DNA from: an uncultured Pelagibacteraceae bacterium
GTDB taxonomy: Bacteria > Pseudomonadota > Alphaproteobacteria > Pelagibacterales > Pelagibacteraceae
Assembly: GCA_902538255.1 (NCBI GenBank)
Contig: CACBEJ010000004.1
Span: 1 to 64,000 of the forward strand
Length of the DNA stretch: 64,000 nt
Direction of reading: 5' to 3'
Shown: in pieces, positions 28,345 to 38,283 of the stretch
How the letters are laid out: every line of letters begins with the position of its first letter
Position numbering within the stretch: the stretch's first letter is position 1
Translations under genes and position numbers: made by a program
Notes under the pieces: model-generated
Databases searched by the model: none
Seen by the model: only the letters and a program-made list of their open reading frames with translations
Told to the model about the DNA's origin: nothing

Positions 28345-29939
28345 TACTGCTGTAGTATCATGTCTGCACCTTTTTCCGCAATCATTATTGTTGGAGCATT
28401 AGTATTCCCTGAGGTGATATAAGGCATTACTGATGCATCAATAACTCTTAAGTTTTTGACTCCATGAACTTTTAACTGATCAGACACTACTGCATTTTCA
28501 TCTTTACCCATTCTGCAAGTACTGACAGGATGAAAAATAGTATTAGCATATTTTCCCGCTTCAACAGCTAACTGCTCATTGTCAGTAATATTTATACCTG
28601 GTCTTAATTCTTCTGGTCCATAATCTTTATAGGCTTTGGACTCCATAACTATTTTTCTAACTATTTTAAGAGATTTACCTGCTATTTCTCTATCTTCATC
28701 TGTAGATAGATAATTCATTTTAATTTTTGGAGGAATTCTTGTATCGGAAGATTTAAGTTCAATAGATCCTCTGCTAGTAGGTCTTACATTAGTAATGGTT
28801 GGTGTAAAAGCAGGAAATTTGTGTAACGATGATTTTCCCAAAAGATCCGTACTAGCAGGAGAAACATGAAATTGTAAGTTAGGAGTTTCTAAATGCGGAT
28901 CACTCTTTACAAAACCACACAAATAACTAGCACCAACTGTAAGAGGACCAGTTCGTGTTAAGAAAAATTTTAATCCTGTAAATATTTTCTTTGTAAAACT
29001 ATAATAAATATCATTTAAAGTTTCTAAATTTTTTATCTTATATACGGGTCTTAACATCAGATGGTCTGTTAAGTTTTGACCTATACTTTTATGGTCCATT
29101 ATAACTTCAATACCGTAATCTTTTAATAATTTAGCAGGACCCAAACCTGAGGCTTGAAGTATATGAGGAGATCCAATAGTACCAGCGCTTAAAATGATTT
29201 CGCTATTTGCTTCAACAGTATTTAACTTATCACCGGTCCAAAAATTAACTTTTTTGGCAATTTTATTTTCGAATTCAATATTTTTGATGTGAGCTTTAGT
29301 TATAATTTTTAAATTACTTCTATTTTTTACTGGATTTAAATATCCAACTGCAGTGCTACATCTAAAACCATTTTTTACTGTTAAAGGGAAATATCCCATT
29401 CCCTCATTATCACCATTATTAAAATCATCAGTTTTTTTATATCCAAATTCCTCTGCGGCTTCCAAAAATAAATCTAAAACTTTAAAAGTAGATCTAATTT
29501 TTTCTACTTTTAAAGGTCCCCCAGAACCATGAAATTCATTTTTTCCAAATTGGAAATCTTCAGATTTTTTAAAATAAGGGAGCACATCATCCCATGACCA
29601 GCCCACATTTCCTAATTGTCTCCAATAATTATAATCATTTGATTGACCTCGAATATATAGCATTCCATTAATAGAAGAACTTCCTCCAAGTGTTTTACCT
29701 CTTGGGTAAGTCATCTTTCTATTATCACAGAAAGGCTCTTCCTCTGTATTAAAACACCAATCTGTCTCAGGATTATGCATTGTTTTGAAATACCCTCCAG
29801 GAATATGTATCCATGGATTAGTATCTTTACCTCCTGCCTCTAAAAGTAAGACTTTATTTTTAGGATTAGATGAAATTCTGTTGGCAAGAACACATCCAGC
29901 TGATCCAGCACCAATTATAATAAAATCAAAATTATCCAT
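28344..29939 (-). CDS. GMC family oxidoreductase (choline dehydrogenase-like)
   Basis: FIIIGAGSAGCVLANRIS; YPRGKTLGGSSSINGMLYIRGQ; HPVSTCRMG. Confidence 0.9.
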   Translation of the reverse strand: MDNFDFIIIGAGSAGCVLANRISSNPKNKVLLLEAGGKDTNPWIHIPGGYFKTMHNPETDWCFNTEEEPFCDNRKMTYPRGKTLGGSSSINGMLYIRGQSNDYNYWRQLGNVGWSWDDVLPYFKKSEDFQFGKNEFHGSGGPLKVEKIRSTFKVLDLFLEAAEEFGYKKTDDFNNGDNEGMGYFPLTVKNGFRCSTAVGYLNPVKNRSNLKIITKAHIKNIEFENKIAKKVNFWTGDKLNTVEANSEIILSAGTIGSPHILQASGLGPAKLLKDYGIEVIMDHKSIGQNLTDHLMLRPVYKIKNLETLNDIYYSFTKKIFTGLKFFLTRTGPLTVGASYLCGFVKSDPHLETPNLQFHVSPASTDLLGKSSLHKFPAFTPTITNVRPTSRGSIELKSSDTRIPPKIKMNYLSTDEDREIAGKSLKIVRKIVMESKAYKDYGPEELRPGINITDNEQLAVEAGKYANTIFHPVSTCRMGKDENAVVSDQLKVHGVKNLRVIDASVMPYITSGNTNAPTIMIAEKGADMILQQ

Positions 29940-30084
29940 TAATTAGAACTCTTATAAATTAAAATTTTTTTATTTGTAACATTTCTGTACACAAAAAAAT
30001 TAAAATAATCCAATAATAACACTTGTTTTAGATTTCATTCTTTGACAAGATTTTGTTTTTACAAATAAAGAGAGGGAAAACGAT

Positions 30085-31179
30085 ATGAAAAAAATCATTT
30101 CAATGTTATTTGCAGTTGCGATGGTATTTGGATTTATTTCAAATGCTAATGCGGCAAAAACACTAAAATGTCAGACAGTTCTTAACACTAAAGCTGATGA
30201 AGTTAAGATGTTAAAGGACTTTACTGATACAGTAACTGAATTAACTGGTGGATCTTTAAAATTTGAAATCTTACCTGCAGGAGCAGTTGTTGGAGTTAAG
30301 GAAACTCTAGATGCTGTTGACAAAGGTTTAATTGACTGTGGATTTGCATGGACTCACTATTGGTCAGGTGAACACCCTGCTGCAATGCTATTTGGTTCTC
30401 CAGTAGCTGGTGGTGGAATAGGTATAGATAATTTAGCGTTTTTATCTTGGTTCCAATACGGTGGTGGAAAAGCGCTTTATGATCAATTATGGAAAGAAAT
30501 GGGAAGAGACATTAAAGGATTTATGCTTCAACCTGTTGGACCGGAAGCTTTAGGTTGGTTTCCAAAACCAATTAAAGATATGGCTGACTTTAGAAAATAT
30601 AAATTCAGAACTCCTCCAGGAATTCCAGGACAAACTTATAAAGACATCGGTATAGCATCTGTTGCTATGGGTGGTGGAGACATTCTACCAGCCTTAGAAG
30701 CAGGAACTATTGATGCTGCTGAATGGTGTTGTCCAAAACCAGACTTAACTTTTGGTTTCCAAAAAGTTTTAAAACACTATTATTTACAAGGTTTACACCA
30801 AGTAGTGGTAAATGCTGACTTTTATATAACTGGAAAAACATATAATGCTATGACTGCACATGAGAAGAAATCTCTTGAAGTTGCGGCTGATGCATCTTTG
30901 ATAAAATCTTTAAGTTATAGAATTTTATCAAATGGTGAAGCTTTACAAGAACTTACAACAAAACATGGAGTGATTTTAGAAGATACTCCATCTGACTACT
31001 TCACTGAGTATATGGCAGCTGCTAAAGCAACTTTGAATAAAAATGCTGAAAAAAATGCATTTTTCAAAGAAGTTTATGACTCTATGAAAGTATTTGCTGA
31101 TAAAGCAGTTCCATTCTGGAGTGGTGCTCAAATGTCAAATGCGAAGCTAGGAATGGCTCACGCAGCAACATTAAAGTAA
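30085..31179 (+). CDS. TRAP transporter substrate-binding protein (DctP; TakP/mannitol-chloroaromatic-like)
   Basis: Signal peptide; LTGGSLKFEILPAGAVVGVKETLDAVDKGLIDCGFAWTHYWSG; GTIDAAEWCCP. Confidence 0.9.
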   Translation: MKKIISMLFAVAMVFGFISNANAAKTLKCQTVLNTKADEVKMLKDFTDTVTELTGGSLKFEILPAGAVVGVKETLDAVDKGLIDCGFAWTHYWSGEHPAAMLFGSPVAGGGIGIDNLAFLSWFQYGGGKALYDQLWKEMGRDIKGFMLQPVGPEALGWFPKPIKDMADFRKYKFRTPPGIPGQTYKDIGIASVAMGGGDILPALEAGTIDAAEWCCPKPDLTFGFQKVLKHYYLQGLHQVVVNADFYITGKTYNAMTAHEKKSLEVAADASLIKSLSYRILSNGEALQELTTKHGVILEDTPSDYFTEYMAAAKATLNKNAEKNAFFKEVYDSMKVFADKAVPFWSGAQMSNAKLGMAHAATLK

Positions 31180-31198
31180 TCATTAAACAATTAAAGTA

Positions 31199-31233
31199 TT
31201 AGAGCGGACTTATTAGTCCGCTCTAATTTTTTT
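31199..31233 (+). terminator. Rho-independent terminator/attenuator between TRAP SBP and permease genes
   Basis: TTAGAGCGGACT-TATT-AGTCCGCTCTAA (12-bp perfect stem, 4-nt loop) then TTTTTTT. Confidence 0.93.
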
Positions 31234-31246
31234 AGTAAAAATTATT

Positions 31247-31861
31247 ATGGCTGAAGAACCAAGTAAATTAGATATTTCAGATGAAATGATTGCCGAAAGG
31301 CGAGGTGGTTCAGCAAAAATGCCAGAAGATATGCCATCTTGGATGGCAAAGTCTATAATTAACATAGACAAATTTAGTAAGTGGATTGGTAGTGTAGTTT
31401 GTTGGATATTAATCCCACTTATTTTTGCTATGACCTATGAGGTACTTGCGAGAAAATTATTTTTAGCACCAACAATATGGGCTTATGATATAAGCAGATT
31501 TTTATATGGAGCTCTTTTTATGCTGGGTGCAGGCTATGCACTTTCAAGAGGAGTTCATATTAGAGCAGATTTTTTATACAGAAATTTTAAAATTAAAAAC
31601 CAAGGGTTAATTGATTTTTGGTTGTATCTTTTATTTTATTTCCCAGGTCTAATAGTATTTTTTTATATGACTTTTGGATTTGTTGTAGAGTCTATCCAAA
31701 GAGGTGAAAGAGGAATGGATACTACCTGGATGCCATATATGTGGCCAATTAAAACGTGTCTGTTAATTGGTATTATATTTTTACTTATCCAAGGATTTTC
31801 AGAATTACTTAAAAGCTACTGGGCAGCTAAAAAGGGTGAGTGGCCAGGAGAAGATAAATGA
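31247..31861 (+). CDS. TRAP transporter small permease (DctQ-like)
   Basis: 204 aa, 4 TM; YDISRFLYGALFMLGAGYALSRGVHIRADFLY. Confidence 0.9.
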   Translation: MAEEPSKLDISDEMIAERRGGSAKMPEDMPSWMAKSIINIDKFSKWIGSVVCWILIPLIFAMTYEVLARKLFLAPTIWAYDISRFLYGALFMLGAGYALSRGVHIRADFLYRNFKIKNQGLIDFWLYLLFYFPGLIVFFYMTFGFVVESIQRGERGMDTTWMPYMWPIKTCLLIGIIFLLIQGFSELLKSYWAAKKGEWPGEDK

Positions 31862-33192
31862 TAGCAGAATTAATCGATCCAGCTATTTTAGGTTTTATTT
31901 TAGTTGGAGTAATGCTTTTTGCAATTTTTGTTGGATTTCCAATATCTTTCACTTTAATTTTTTTGGGTTTTGTATTTGGTTATTTAGGATTTGGAAAATT
32001 AGTCTTTTATTTAATGACGCTCCAATTTTCGATGGTGATGACAGAACAGACCCTTGCCGCTGTTCCACTCTTTGTGTTTATGGGAATAATGATGGAGCAA
32101 GCAGGTTTAATGGAAAGGTTATTTTCAGCTTTTCAGATGATGTTAGCAAGAGTTAAGGGCTCATTATATTACGCTGTATTATTTGTTTCTGTTATTTTTG
32201 CAGCTGCAACTGGAATAGTTGGTGCCTCAGTTACTATCTTGGGAATTATGGCTGCAAAATCAATGAACAGATCAAATTACGATGTAAAACTTGCTGCAGG
32301 TACAATTACAGCTGGTGGAACTTTGGGAATTTTAATTCCACCTAGTATCATGCTTGTAGTTATGGGGCCAATTATGGAAATTCCAGTCATAGATTTATTT
32401 GCTGCTGCAATAATCCCAGGAATTCTTCTTGCAAGTTTATATGCAGGCTACACAACAATTAGATGCATGATTAACCCAAAACTTGGCCCTGTGCTACCTG
32501 AGGAAATGCGTGCAGCTAGTATGAAAGAAGTCTGGATTGAGTTTTTTTTAGGTCTAGTTCCACCCGCAGCATTAGTTTTTGCAGCATTAGGAAGTATTTT
32601 ATTTGGTTTTGCTACACCGACAGAGGCTGCTGGGTGTGGAGCAATGGGTGCATTGCTGCTTTCATTAGCATATAAAAAATTAACTTTATCAAAACTTCAA
32701 GAAGCTTTAGTTAAAACTTTAGAAATCACAGCTTTAATTATGGTTTTAGTTGCTGCCTCAAATTTTTTTGGAGCAGTATTTGCTAGATTGGGAACACCAA
32801 CTTTATTAACAGAATTTTTATTAGGTTTAGAAATGAATAAATATCTGATCTTAGGAATGATTATGGTCATGATATTTTTGCTGGGTTGGCCATTAGAATG
32901 GGTACCGATAGTTATGATTATTGTTCCAATAATTTTGCCACTAGTAGAAGCGTTAGGATTTAATTTAACTTGGTTTGCAATTCTGGTTGCTGTCAATCTC
33001 CAGACCGCCTGGCTATCCCCACCTGTAGCGCTGTCAGCATATTTTTTAAAAGGTGTAGTTCCAGAATGGGATTTGAAAGATATTTACTATGGGATGATGC
33101 AATTTATGGTTCTACAGATTATAGGTTTAGTTTTAATAATCATATTCCCTAAAATTGCCTTATGGTTGCCAAGTCTCTTGTATGGACAGTAG
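31858..33192 (+). CDS. TRAP transporter large permease (DctM-like)
   Basis: LAAVPLFVFMGIMMEQAGLMERLF; AAATGIVGASVTILG; GGTLGILIPPSIMLVVMG; TPTEAAGCGAMGAL. Confidence 0.93.
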   Translation: MIAELIDPAILGFILVGVMLFAIFVGFPISFTLIFLGFVFGYLGFGKLVFYLMTLQFSMVMTEQTLAAVPLFVFMGIMMEQAGLMERLFSAFQMMLARVKGSLYYAVLFVSVIFAAATGIVGASVTILGIMAAKSMNRSNYDVKLAAGTITAGGTLGILIPPSIMLVVMGPIMEIPVIDLFAAAIIPGILLASLYAGYTTIRCMINPKLGPVLPEEMRAASMKEVWIEFFLGLVPPAALVFAALGSILFGFATPTEAAGCGAMGALLLSLAYKKLTLSKLQEALVKTLEITALIMVLVAASNFFGAVFARLGTPTLLTEFLLGLEMNKYLILGMIMVMIFLLGWPLEWVPIVMIIVPIILPLVEALGFNLTWFAILVAVNLQTAWLSPPVALSAYFLKGVVPEWDLKDIYYGMMQFMVLQIIGLVLIIIFPKIALWLPSLLYGQ

Positions 33193-33217
33193 AATTTATT
33201 AGTTTAAAATAAATCTA

Positions 33218-34675
33218 GTGAATCAGCCAAAAGTAAAATACTCTCTTTCTAATTGGGACTTAGTCACAGTTAACCCAAATTATAAAACTTGGAATTGGAG
33301 AGATCTATTTTGTTTTTGGGGAGTAAATGTACAGAGTTTAATTGGTTTCTCTTTAATATCTTCGCTGTACCTAATATATAGCCTAAATGTATTTGTAGTT
33401 TTTTTCGGAATTATATTGGGATCTTTTTTTGTTTATTTATTTTCAAATATCATAGGAAAGCCTTCTCAAAAATTTGGTTTACCTTTTGCAGTATTATTGA
33501 GATCTTCGTTAGGATTTAATGGTGCTAAATTATTTGGATTAATTAGAAGTTTGGTTGGGATTTTTTTATTTGGTATCCAAACTTATTTTTTATCTAAAAT
33601 ATTAGTTTACCTGATAAGGATAACAATTTTTTCAATTGATAATTCCTTATTGGATCAAGAAATTTTCATAATCTTTTATTTTGGTTTAAATATTATTGAC
33701 TGGTTTGCCATAGTAATAACAATTGTTCTACAGACTTTGTTTTTTACTGTTGGGATGCAGTATAACAAAAAAATAATTAATTTTTCAGCAATGACAGTCT
33801 ATGTTGGTATGCTTATTTTTTTCTTTGTTGTTTTATTAAGTGATGTAAAAATAACTATCGAGGCTTTTTCAAATATTTTTAGTCTAAATAGTTTTTTAGA
33901 CGTTAATAATTTGGCTCCTTTACTAACAGTTGCTGGAACAATATTTGCTTATTTTTCAATTTTAATCATTAGTTTTGGTGACTTTTCTAGATATGTTAAA
34001 AATGAGCAAGAATTAAAAAAAGGGAATTTAAGTTTAATTCTGAATTTAATTGTTTTTTCTTTTTTATCTGTTTTTATTGTTACAGGTTCTGATGTTTTTC
34101 TTAATCAGAAATTTTCAGATATAGATAGAATTTTTACTAATCCTACAGATATAGTTGGGAAGTTTGACAATATACAAATAACAATAGTAGTTTTATTTTT
34201 TATCATTATCGCCTCAGCTTCAACAAATTTAGTTGCTAATTTTATACCATCTCAATACTCTTTAATAAATTTTGCTCCTTCAAAATTAGGCCTAAAAAGC
34301 GTGAGTTATATAATTTCATTTTTTGGATTATTGATTGCAATATTCTGGTTAACGATATTAAGCCAAATAGGTATCTTATCCTTTGTTGATACTTTTGGGG
34401 CTTTTTTTGGTCCTCTATTTGGAGTAATGGCAGCTGATTATTATTTAATCAAAAATCAAGAATTAAGTAATAAAGATCTATACTCTATAGATAAAGAGAG
34501 CGCTTATTATTATTCAGGTGGTTGGCATATAAAAGGTGTTTATTCTTTAATATTAGGATTTATTTTTTCAGCATCTACAATTTGGAATACTAATTTAATG
34601 TTTTTACAATCTTATTCTTGGATAATAGGTGCATTTGTTGCCTGGATAACATACTACTTGTTAGCAAAAAAATAA
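33218..34675 (+). CDS. NCS1 family permease (cytosine/purine/allantoin-type)
   Basis: GTG start; TWNWRDLFCFWGVNVQSLIGFSLISSLYL; GLPFAVLLRSSLGFNGAKLFGLIRSLVGIFLFGIQTYF. Confidence 0.8.
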   Translation: MNQPKVKYSLSNWDLVTVNPNYKTWNWRDLFCFWGVNVQSLIGFSLISSLYLIYSLNVFVVFFGIILGSFFVYLFSNIIGKPSQKFGLPFAVLLRSSLGFNGAKLFGLIRSLVGIFLFGIQTYFLSKILVYLIRITIFSIDNSLLDQEIFIIFYFGLNIIDWFAIVITIVLQTLFFTVGMQYNKKIINFSAMTVYVGMLIFFFVVLLSDVKITIEAFSNIFSLNSFLDVNNLAPLLTVAGTIFAYFSILIISFGDFSRYVKNEQELKKGNLSLILNLIVFSFLSVFIVTGSDVFLNQKFSDIDRIFTNPTDIVGKFDNIQITIVVLFFIIIASASTNLVANFIPSQYSLINFAPSKLGLKSVSYIISFFGLLIAIFWLTILSQIGILSFVDTFGAFFGPLFGVMAADYYLIKNQELSNKDLYSIDKESAYYYSGGWHIKGVYSLILGFIFSASTIWNTNLMFLQSYSWIIGAFVAWITYYLLAKK

Positions 34676-34680
34676 TTTTA

Positions 34681-35427
34681 ATGCACAAATTTGATTTTAA
34701 AAATAGAACAGCTGTAGTTACTGGTGGAGCTCAAGGTTTTGGTTTAGATGTTGCAAAAAGATTTTTAGAGTCTGGTGCTAAAGTATTTATATGGGATATC
34801 GATGAAAAGCTTATTAAATCAGCAGCTGATGAAATTAAAAACCCCAATTTATTTTATAGTGTTGTTGATATTTCAAAATATCAAGATGTAGAGAAAAACG
34901 TTGCAGACATAACCTCAAAAACAAATATTGATATTTTAATCAATAATGCTGGGATTACAGGTCCTACAGGTCCTCTATGGGAGTATAATGTCGATATGTG
35001 GAATAAAATAGTTCAGATAAATTTAATAGGCACTTTTAACTGCTGTAAAGCGATTGTGCCGAATATGATTAAAAATAATTATGGAAGAATTGTTAATGTC
35101 GCCTCTGTAGCAGGTAAAGATGGAAATGCAAATGCAAGCGCGTATAGCTCTGGAAAAGCTGGCGCAATTGGGTTAACGAAGGCTTTAGGCAAAGAATTAG
35201 CTGACAAAGATATAGCAGTAAATGCTGTAACTCCAGCAGGCGCTAAAACTAGAATTTTAGATCAAATGAGTAAAGAGCATGTACAAAGAATGCTGTCAAA
35301 GGTGCCAAGAGGAAGATTTCTTGAAATACATGAGTTTACCTCACTAGTTTGCTGGCTTTCTTCACAAGAAAACACTTTTTCTACAGCTGCGGTATTTGAT
35401 ATCAGTGGTGGTAGATCCACATATTAG
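34681..35427 (+). CDS. SDR family oxidoreductase (3-oxoacyl-ACP reductase-like)
   Basis: MHKFDFKNRTAVVTGGAQGFGLDVAKRF; NNAGITGPTGPLWE; YSSGKAGAIGLTKALGKELA; the track start at 34618 overlaps the permease, ATG 34681 fits better. Confidence 0.88.
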   Translation: MHKFDFKNRTAVVTGGAQGFGLDVAKRFLESGAKVFIWDIDEKLIKSAADEIKNPNLFYSVVDISKYQDVEKNVADITSKTNIDILINNAGITGPTGPLWEYNVDMWNKIVQINLIGTFNCCKAIVPNMIKNNYGRIVNVASVAGKDGNANASAYSSGKAGAIGLTKALGKELADKDIAVNAVTPAGAKTRILDQMSKEHVQRMLSKVPRGRFLEIHEFTSLVCWLSSQENTFSTAAVFDISGGRSTY

Positions 35428-35429
35428 TC

Positions 35430-35561
35430 TCAAAAATTTGAAACTATTTTTCGATCTTTATTATGATTTTTAATAGAATTTTTACCCATAACTGGTGCTG
35501 AGATCATTATTGACCAATATATAAGAAGTATAAAGACAGAAATTATTTTCATATTATTCAT
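35430..35561 (-). CDS. 43-aa single-TM/secreted hypothetical peptide
   Basis: Hand translation: MNNMKIISVFILLIYWSIMISAPVMGKNSIKNHNKDRKIVSNF*. Confidence 0.4.
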   Translation of the reverse strand: MNNMKIISVFILLIYWSIMISAPVMGKNSIKNHNKDRKIVSNF

Positions 35562-35641
35562 TTAGCAATTAATCTTGAACTTAGAATGTTTAAATTGTGA
35601 CTGAATATTGAAATTATAAATATTTTATCTATAAGAAGACC

Positions 35642-36292
35642 ATGATTAAATTTTTTTATGTTTTAATTACATCATTAATTTTTCTTAACTCCGCAGTCGC
35701 TGAAAATATGAATATTTTTAAATTTACAGAGCAAGAACTTTCAGAACTCGATGTTCGTAAGGTGAGAGGAGCAGATAACAAAACAGTTTATACTGTTGGA
35801 TCAAATGAGAATGGTAATTATTTAAAAGCAGTAGCTGATAACGCAGCTTCTGGCCTTGGAAAAGAGGTTAAAATCGATCTAAATAAAACACCTTTTATTA
35901 ATATTACCTGGAAAATTGAGAAAGATTTGCAAGGTATTAATGAGAATTCAAAAAAAGGTCATGATTTTGCAGCTAGAGTCTTTGCTGTAAAAAAAACAGG
36001 GGCAACACCACTTTCAAATAGAGCAATTAATTACGTTTTTTCAAGCAATAGTGTAGTTGGCCAGAGTTGGCCAAGCCCTTATACAAAAAAATCAATAGAT
36101 AATGTATTAGCAACTACAAAAGATAATCTGAATGTTTGGGTAACAGTGAAAGCCAATGTTAAGGAAGATTTTAAAAAATTTCATGATTTAGATGTGAATG
36201 AATTAGATGGCCTAGCTATAATGGCTGATACTGATAATTCTAAAATGAAATCAGTTTCTTATTTTCAGAATATTTATTTTTCAGCAGATTAA
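35642..36292 (+). CDS. DUF3047-like secreted protein
   Basis: Signal peptide; TPFINITWKIEKDL, FAARVFAVKKTG, AINYVFSSNSVVGQSWPSPYT, LDGLAIMADTDNSK. Confidence 0.75.
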   Translation: MIKFFYVLITSLIFLNSAVAENMNIFKFTEQELSELDVRKVRGADNKTVYTVGSNENGNYLKAVADNAASGLGKEVKIDLNKTPFINITWKIEKDLQGINENSKKGHDFAARVFAVKKTGATPLSNRAINYVFSSNSVVGQSWPSPYTKKSIDNVLATTKDNLNVWVTVKANVKEDFKKFHDLDVNELDGLAIMADTDNSKMKSVSYFQNIYFSAD

Positions 36293-36433
36293 TTAATATT
36301 TTAGATACTTTTTTAATCCAATACTTAAAAACGACAATAAAATAGCTGCGATAACATCAGCAATCGGAATTGCATTTGGAAATCCAAAGTTCCATAAAAT
36401 TACTCCGATTAACCAAATTATATAAACTTTCAT
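36293..36433 (-). CDS. 46-aa hydrophobic hypothetical peptide
   Basis: Hand translation: MKVYIIWLIGVILWNFGFPNAIPIADVIAAILLSFLSIGLKKYLKY*. Confidence 0.5.
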   Translation of the reverse strand: MKVYIIWLIGVILWNFGFPNAIPIADVIAAILLSFLSIGLKKYLKY

Positions 36434-36490
36434 CTAAGATATTATATCTTAGTTTCTATTAAATTTTTATTTATTTGATATTATTAATTT

Positions 36491-36904
36491 ATGCATAAAA
36501 ACTTTACTCATAATGTTAAAGTGTATTATGAGGACACAGACGCTGGTGGAGTCGTGTACTATGCTAACTATTTAAAATATTTAGAAAGAGCCAGAACTGA
36601 AGCGTTATCATCTATTGGATTAAGCAATACAAAAATAAAAAATGAATTTGGTGCTCTTATAATCGTTAAATCATGCAATATTGAATATAAAAAATCTGCA
36701 TATTTAGAAGATGATTTACAAATTAAATCTTTTATAGACTCTACTTCAAAAACTTCTTTTTTTATGAATCAATCAATATTTAAAGATGGGGAATTGATCG
36801 TAGAAGCTAAAATTCATCTTGTATTTATAAATGAAAAATATAAGCTAGTTAAAATTCCAGAAAAAATCTTATCAGAATTTAAACCCTATACTTCTAGTTC
36901 ATAG
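36491..36904 (+). CDS. ybgC: YbgC/4-hydroxybenzoyl-CoA thioesterase family acyl-CoA thioesterase
   Basis: VKVYYEDTDAGGVVYYANYLKYLERARTEAL hotdog motif. Confidence 0.9.
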   Translation: MHKNFTHNVKVYYEDTDAGGVVYYANYLKYLERARTEALSSIGLSNTKIKNEFGALIIVKSCNIEYKKSAYLEDDLQIKSFIDSTSKTSFFMNQSIFKDGELIVEAKIHLVFINEKYKLVKIPEKILSEFKPYTSSS

Positions 36905-37574
36905 ATATTTTTTTAGCTTTTTTAAATAAGTCTACAATCATTCTTTCAGATACTAGCCTAGTATTTACATTTCTGGGGCTAGGGTGATAACAGGCAATTA
37001 ATTTTATATTTCCTGGTAGTAAATAGGATTTTCCATGAATAAATTTTATCTTTTCTTTTAAATTGTATTTTTTTTTATAAAATTTAGCACAATTATCAAA
37101 TGCCACCTTTCCTAATGTGATAATAGTTTTTAATTTTTTTAAATTATAAATCTCACTATCAAAGTATTTTGAGCAATTATTAAGCTCCTCTATTTTAGGT
37201 TTGTCTCCTGGAGGAACACATTTTAAAATATTTGTTATATAAGTCGATTTTAATTTAAGACCATCATTTAGATTTTCTGAATTTGGTTGATTTGAAATTT
37301 TAGCTTTAAATAAACATTTGAATAAAAAATCTCCAGATTTATCACCTGTGAACGCTCTTCCTGTTCGTGTACCACCATGAGCTGCTGGAGCCAATCCAAT
37401 TATCAAAATTTTTGCATCAATTTCGCCAAAACCTGTAACCGGTTTTCCCCAGTAGGTTTCATTTATATTTTGTTTTCTTTTTTCTGTTGAAATTTTTTTA
37501 ATAAAATTAACAAGTCTTGGACATTTTTTACATTTAAGAATTGTTTTGTTTAAACTATCTATTTTAATATTCAT
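36894..37574 (-). CDS. uracil-DNA glycosylase family 5 (UDGb-like)
   Basis: GLAPAAHGGTRTGRAFTGDKSG; N-terminal CKKCPRL Fe-S cysteines; CYHPSPRNVNT. Confidence 0.88.
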   Translation of the reverse strand: MNIKIDSLNKTILKCKKCPRLVNFIKKISTEKRKQNINETYWGKPVTGFGEIDAKILIIGLAPAAHGGTRTGRAFTGDKSGDFLFKCLFKAKISNQPNSENLNDGLKLKSTYITNILKCVPPGDKPKIEELNNCSKYFDSEIYNLKKLKTIITLGKVAFDNCAKFYKKKYNLKEKIKFIHGKSYLLPGNIKLIACYHPSPRNVNTRLVSERMIVDLFKKAKKISMN

Positions 37575-37576
37575 AA

Positions 37577-38134
37577 ATGAAAATTTTAAATTATTTAATT
37601 ATAATATTTATATTCATTAATCCTACAGTTAAAGCAGATTCAAAAAAATCTTTAATTGATGAATTGCAAAAAGGTGGAAAATTAATTTTTATAAGACATG
37701 CTTATGCCCCCGGTGGCGGTGATCCAGATAATTTTGATATTAATGATTGTAACACTCAAAGAAATTTAAGTGATAGTGGTAGAATTCAATCAAAAAAAAT
37801 TGGTAATTTTTTTGAGGAAAATAAAATTTCAATTGGAAATGTCTATTCTAGTGAATGGTGTCGATGTAAAGAAACCGCATCTATTGCTTTCAAAAAATAT
37901 GAAACTAAAAATTTTCTAAACTCATTTTTTAGCGCAAAATTTGCTAACAATAGAAAAAAACAAATAAATGATTTTGATAAATTTCTTAGTACTTGGGATA
38001 ATGATCAAAATTTAATTTTTGTAACACATTATGTTGTAATTTCTGAAATTTTAAATTACGCGCCTTCATCTGGCGAGATTGTGATATCAGATAATAGCTT
38101 AAAAGTTATTGATACTTTAGAAATTGAATATTAA
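37577..38134 (+). CDS. histidine phosphatase family protein, secreted
   Basis: Signal peptide; LIFIRHAYAPGGGDPDNF; VYSSEWCRCKETA; IFVTHYVVISE. Confidence 0.85.
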   Translation: MKILNYLIIIFIFINPTVKADSKKSLIDELQKGGKLIFIRHAYAPGGGDPDNFDINDCNTQRNLSDSGRIQSKKIGNFFEENKISIGNVYSSEWCRCKETASIAFKKYETKNFLNSFFSAKFANNRKKQINDFDKFLSTWDNDQNLIFVTHYVVISEILNYAPSSGEIVISDNSLKVIDTLEIEY

Positions 38135-38145
38135 ATTAAATAATT

Positions 38146-38283
38146 ATGTCATCAAAAAGAGCTATGAAACAAGCACAAAAGCAATCATACGCAAAGCATC
38201 GTTCAAACATTACAAATAGTAGATTTGAACTCAAAAAAAAGTTTCTAATAAAAAATAAAGATGCGAAAAAAAATAAAGATTAA
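38146..38283 (+). CDS. 45-aa basic hypothetical peptide
   Basis: Hand translation: MSSKRAMKQAQKQSYAKHRSNITNSRFELKKKFLIKNKDAKKNKD*; 11 nt after the phosphatase stop. Confidence 0.5.
   Translation: MSSKRAMKQAQKQSYAKHRSNITNSRFELKKKFLIKNKDAKKNKD

Noticed and set aside
30042-30070. TTGACA-containing candidate promoter upstream of the TRAP SBP gene
   Set aside because: TTGACA at 30042 has no good -10 at 16-18 nt, and the implied TSS would sit only a few nt before the SD/ATG.
31767-32156. 129-aa + ORF overlapping dctQ/dctM
   Set aside because: Alternate-frame ORF across two well-supported TRAP permease genes; composition (FYF/CW-rich) is typical of out-of-frame translation.
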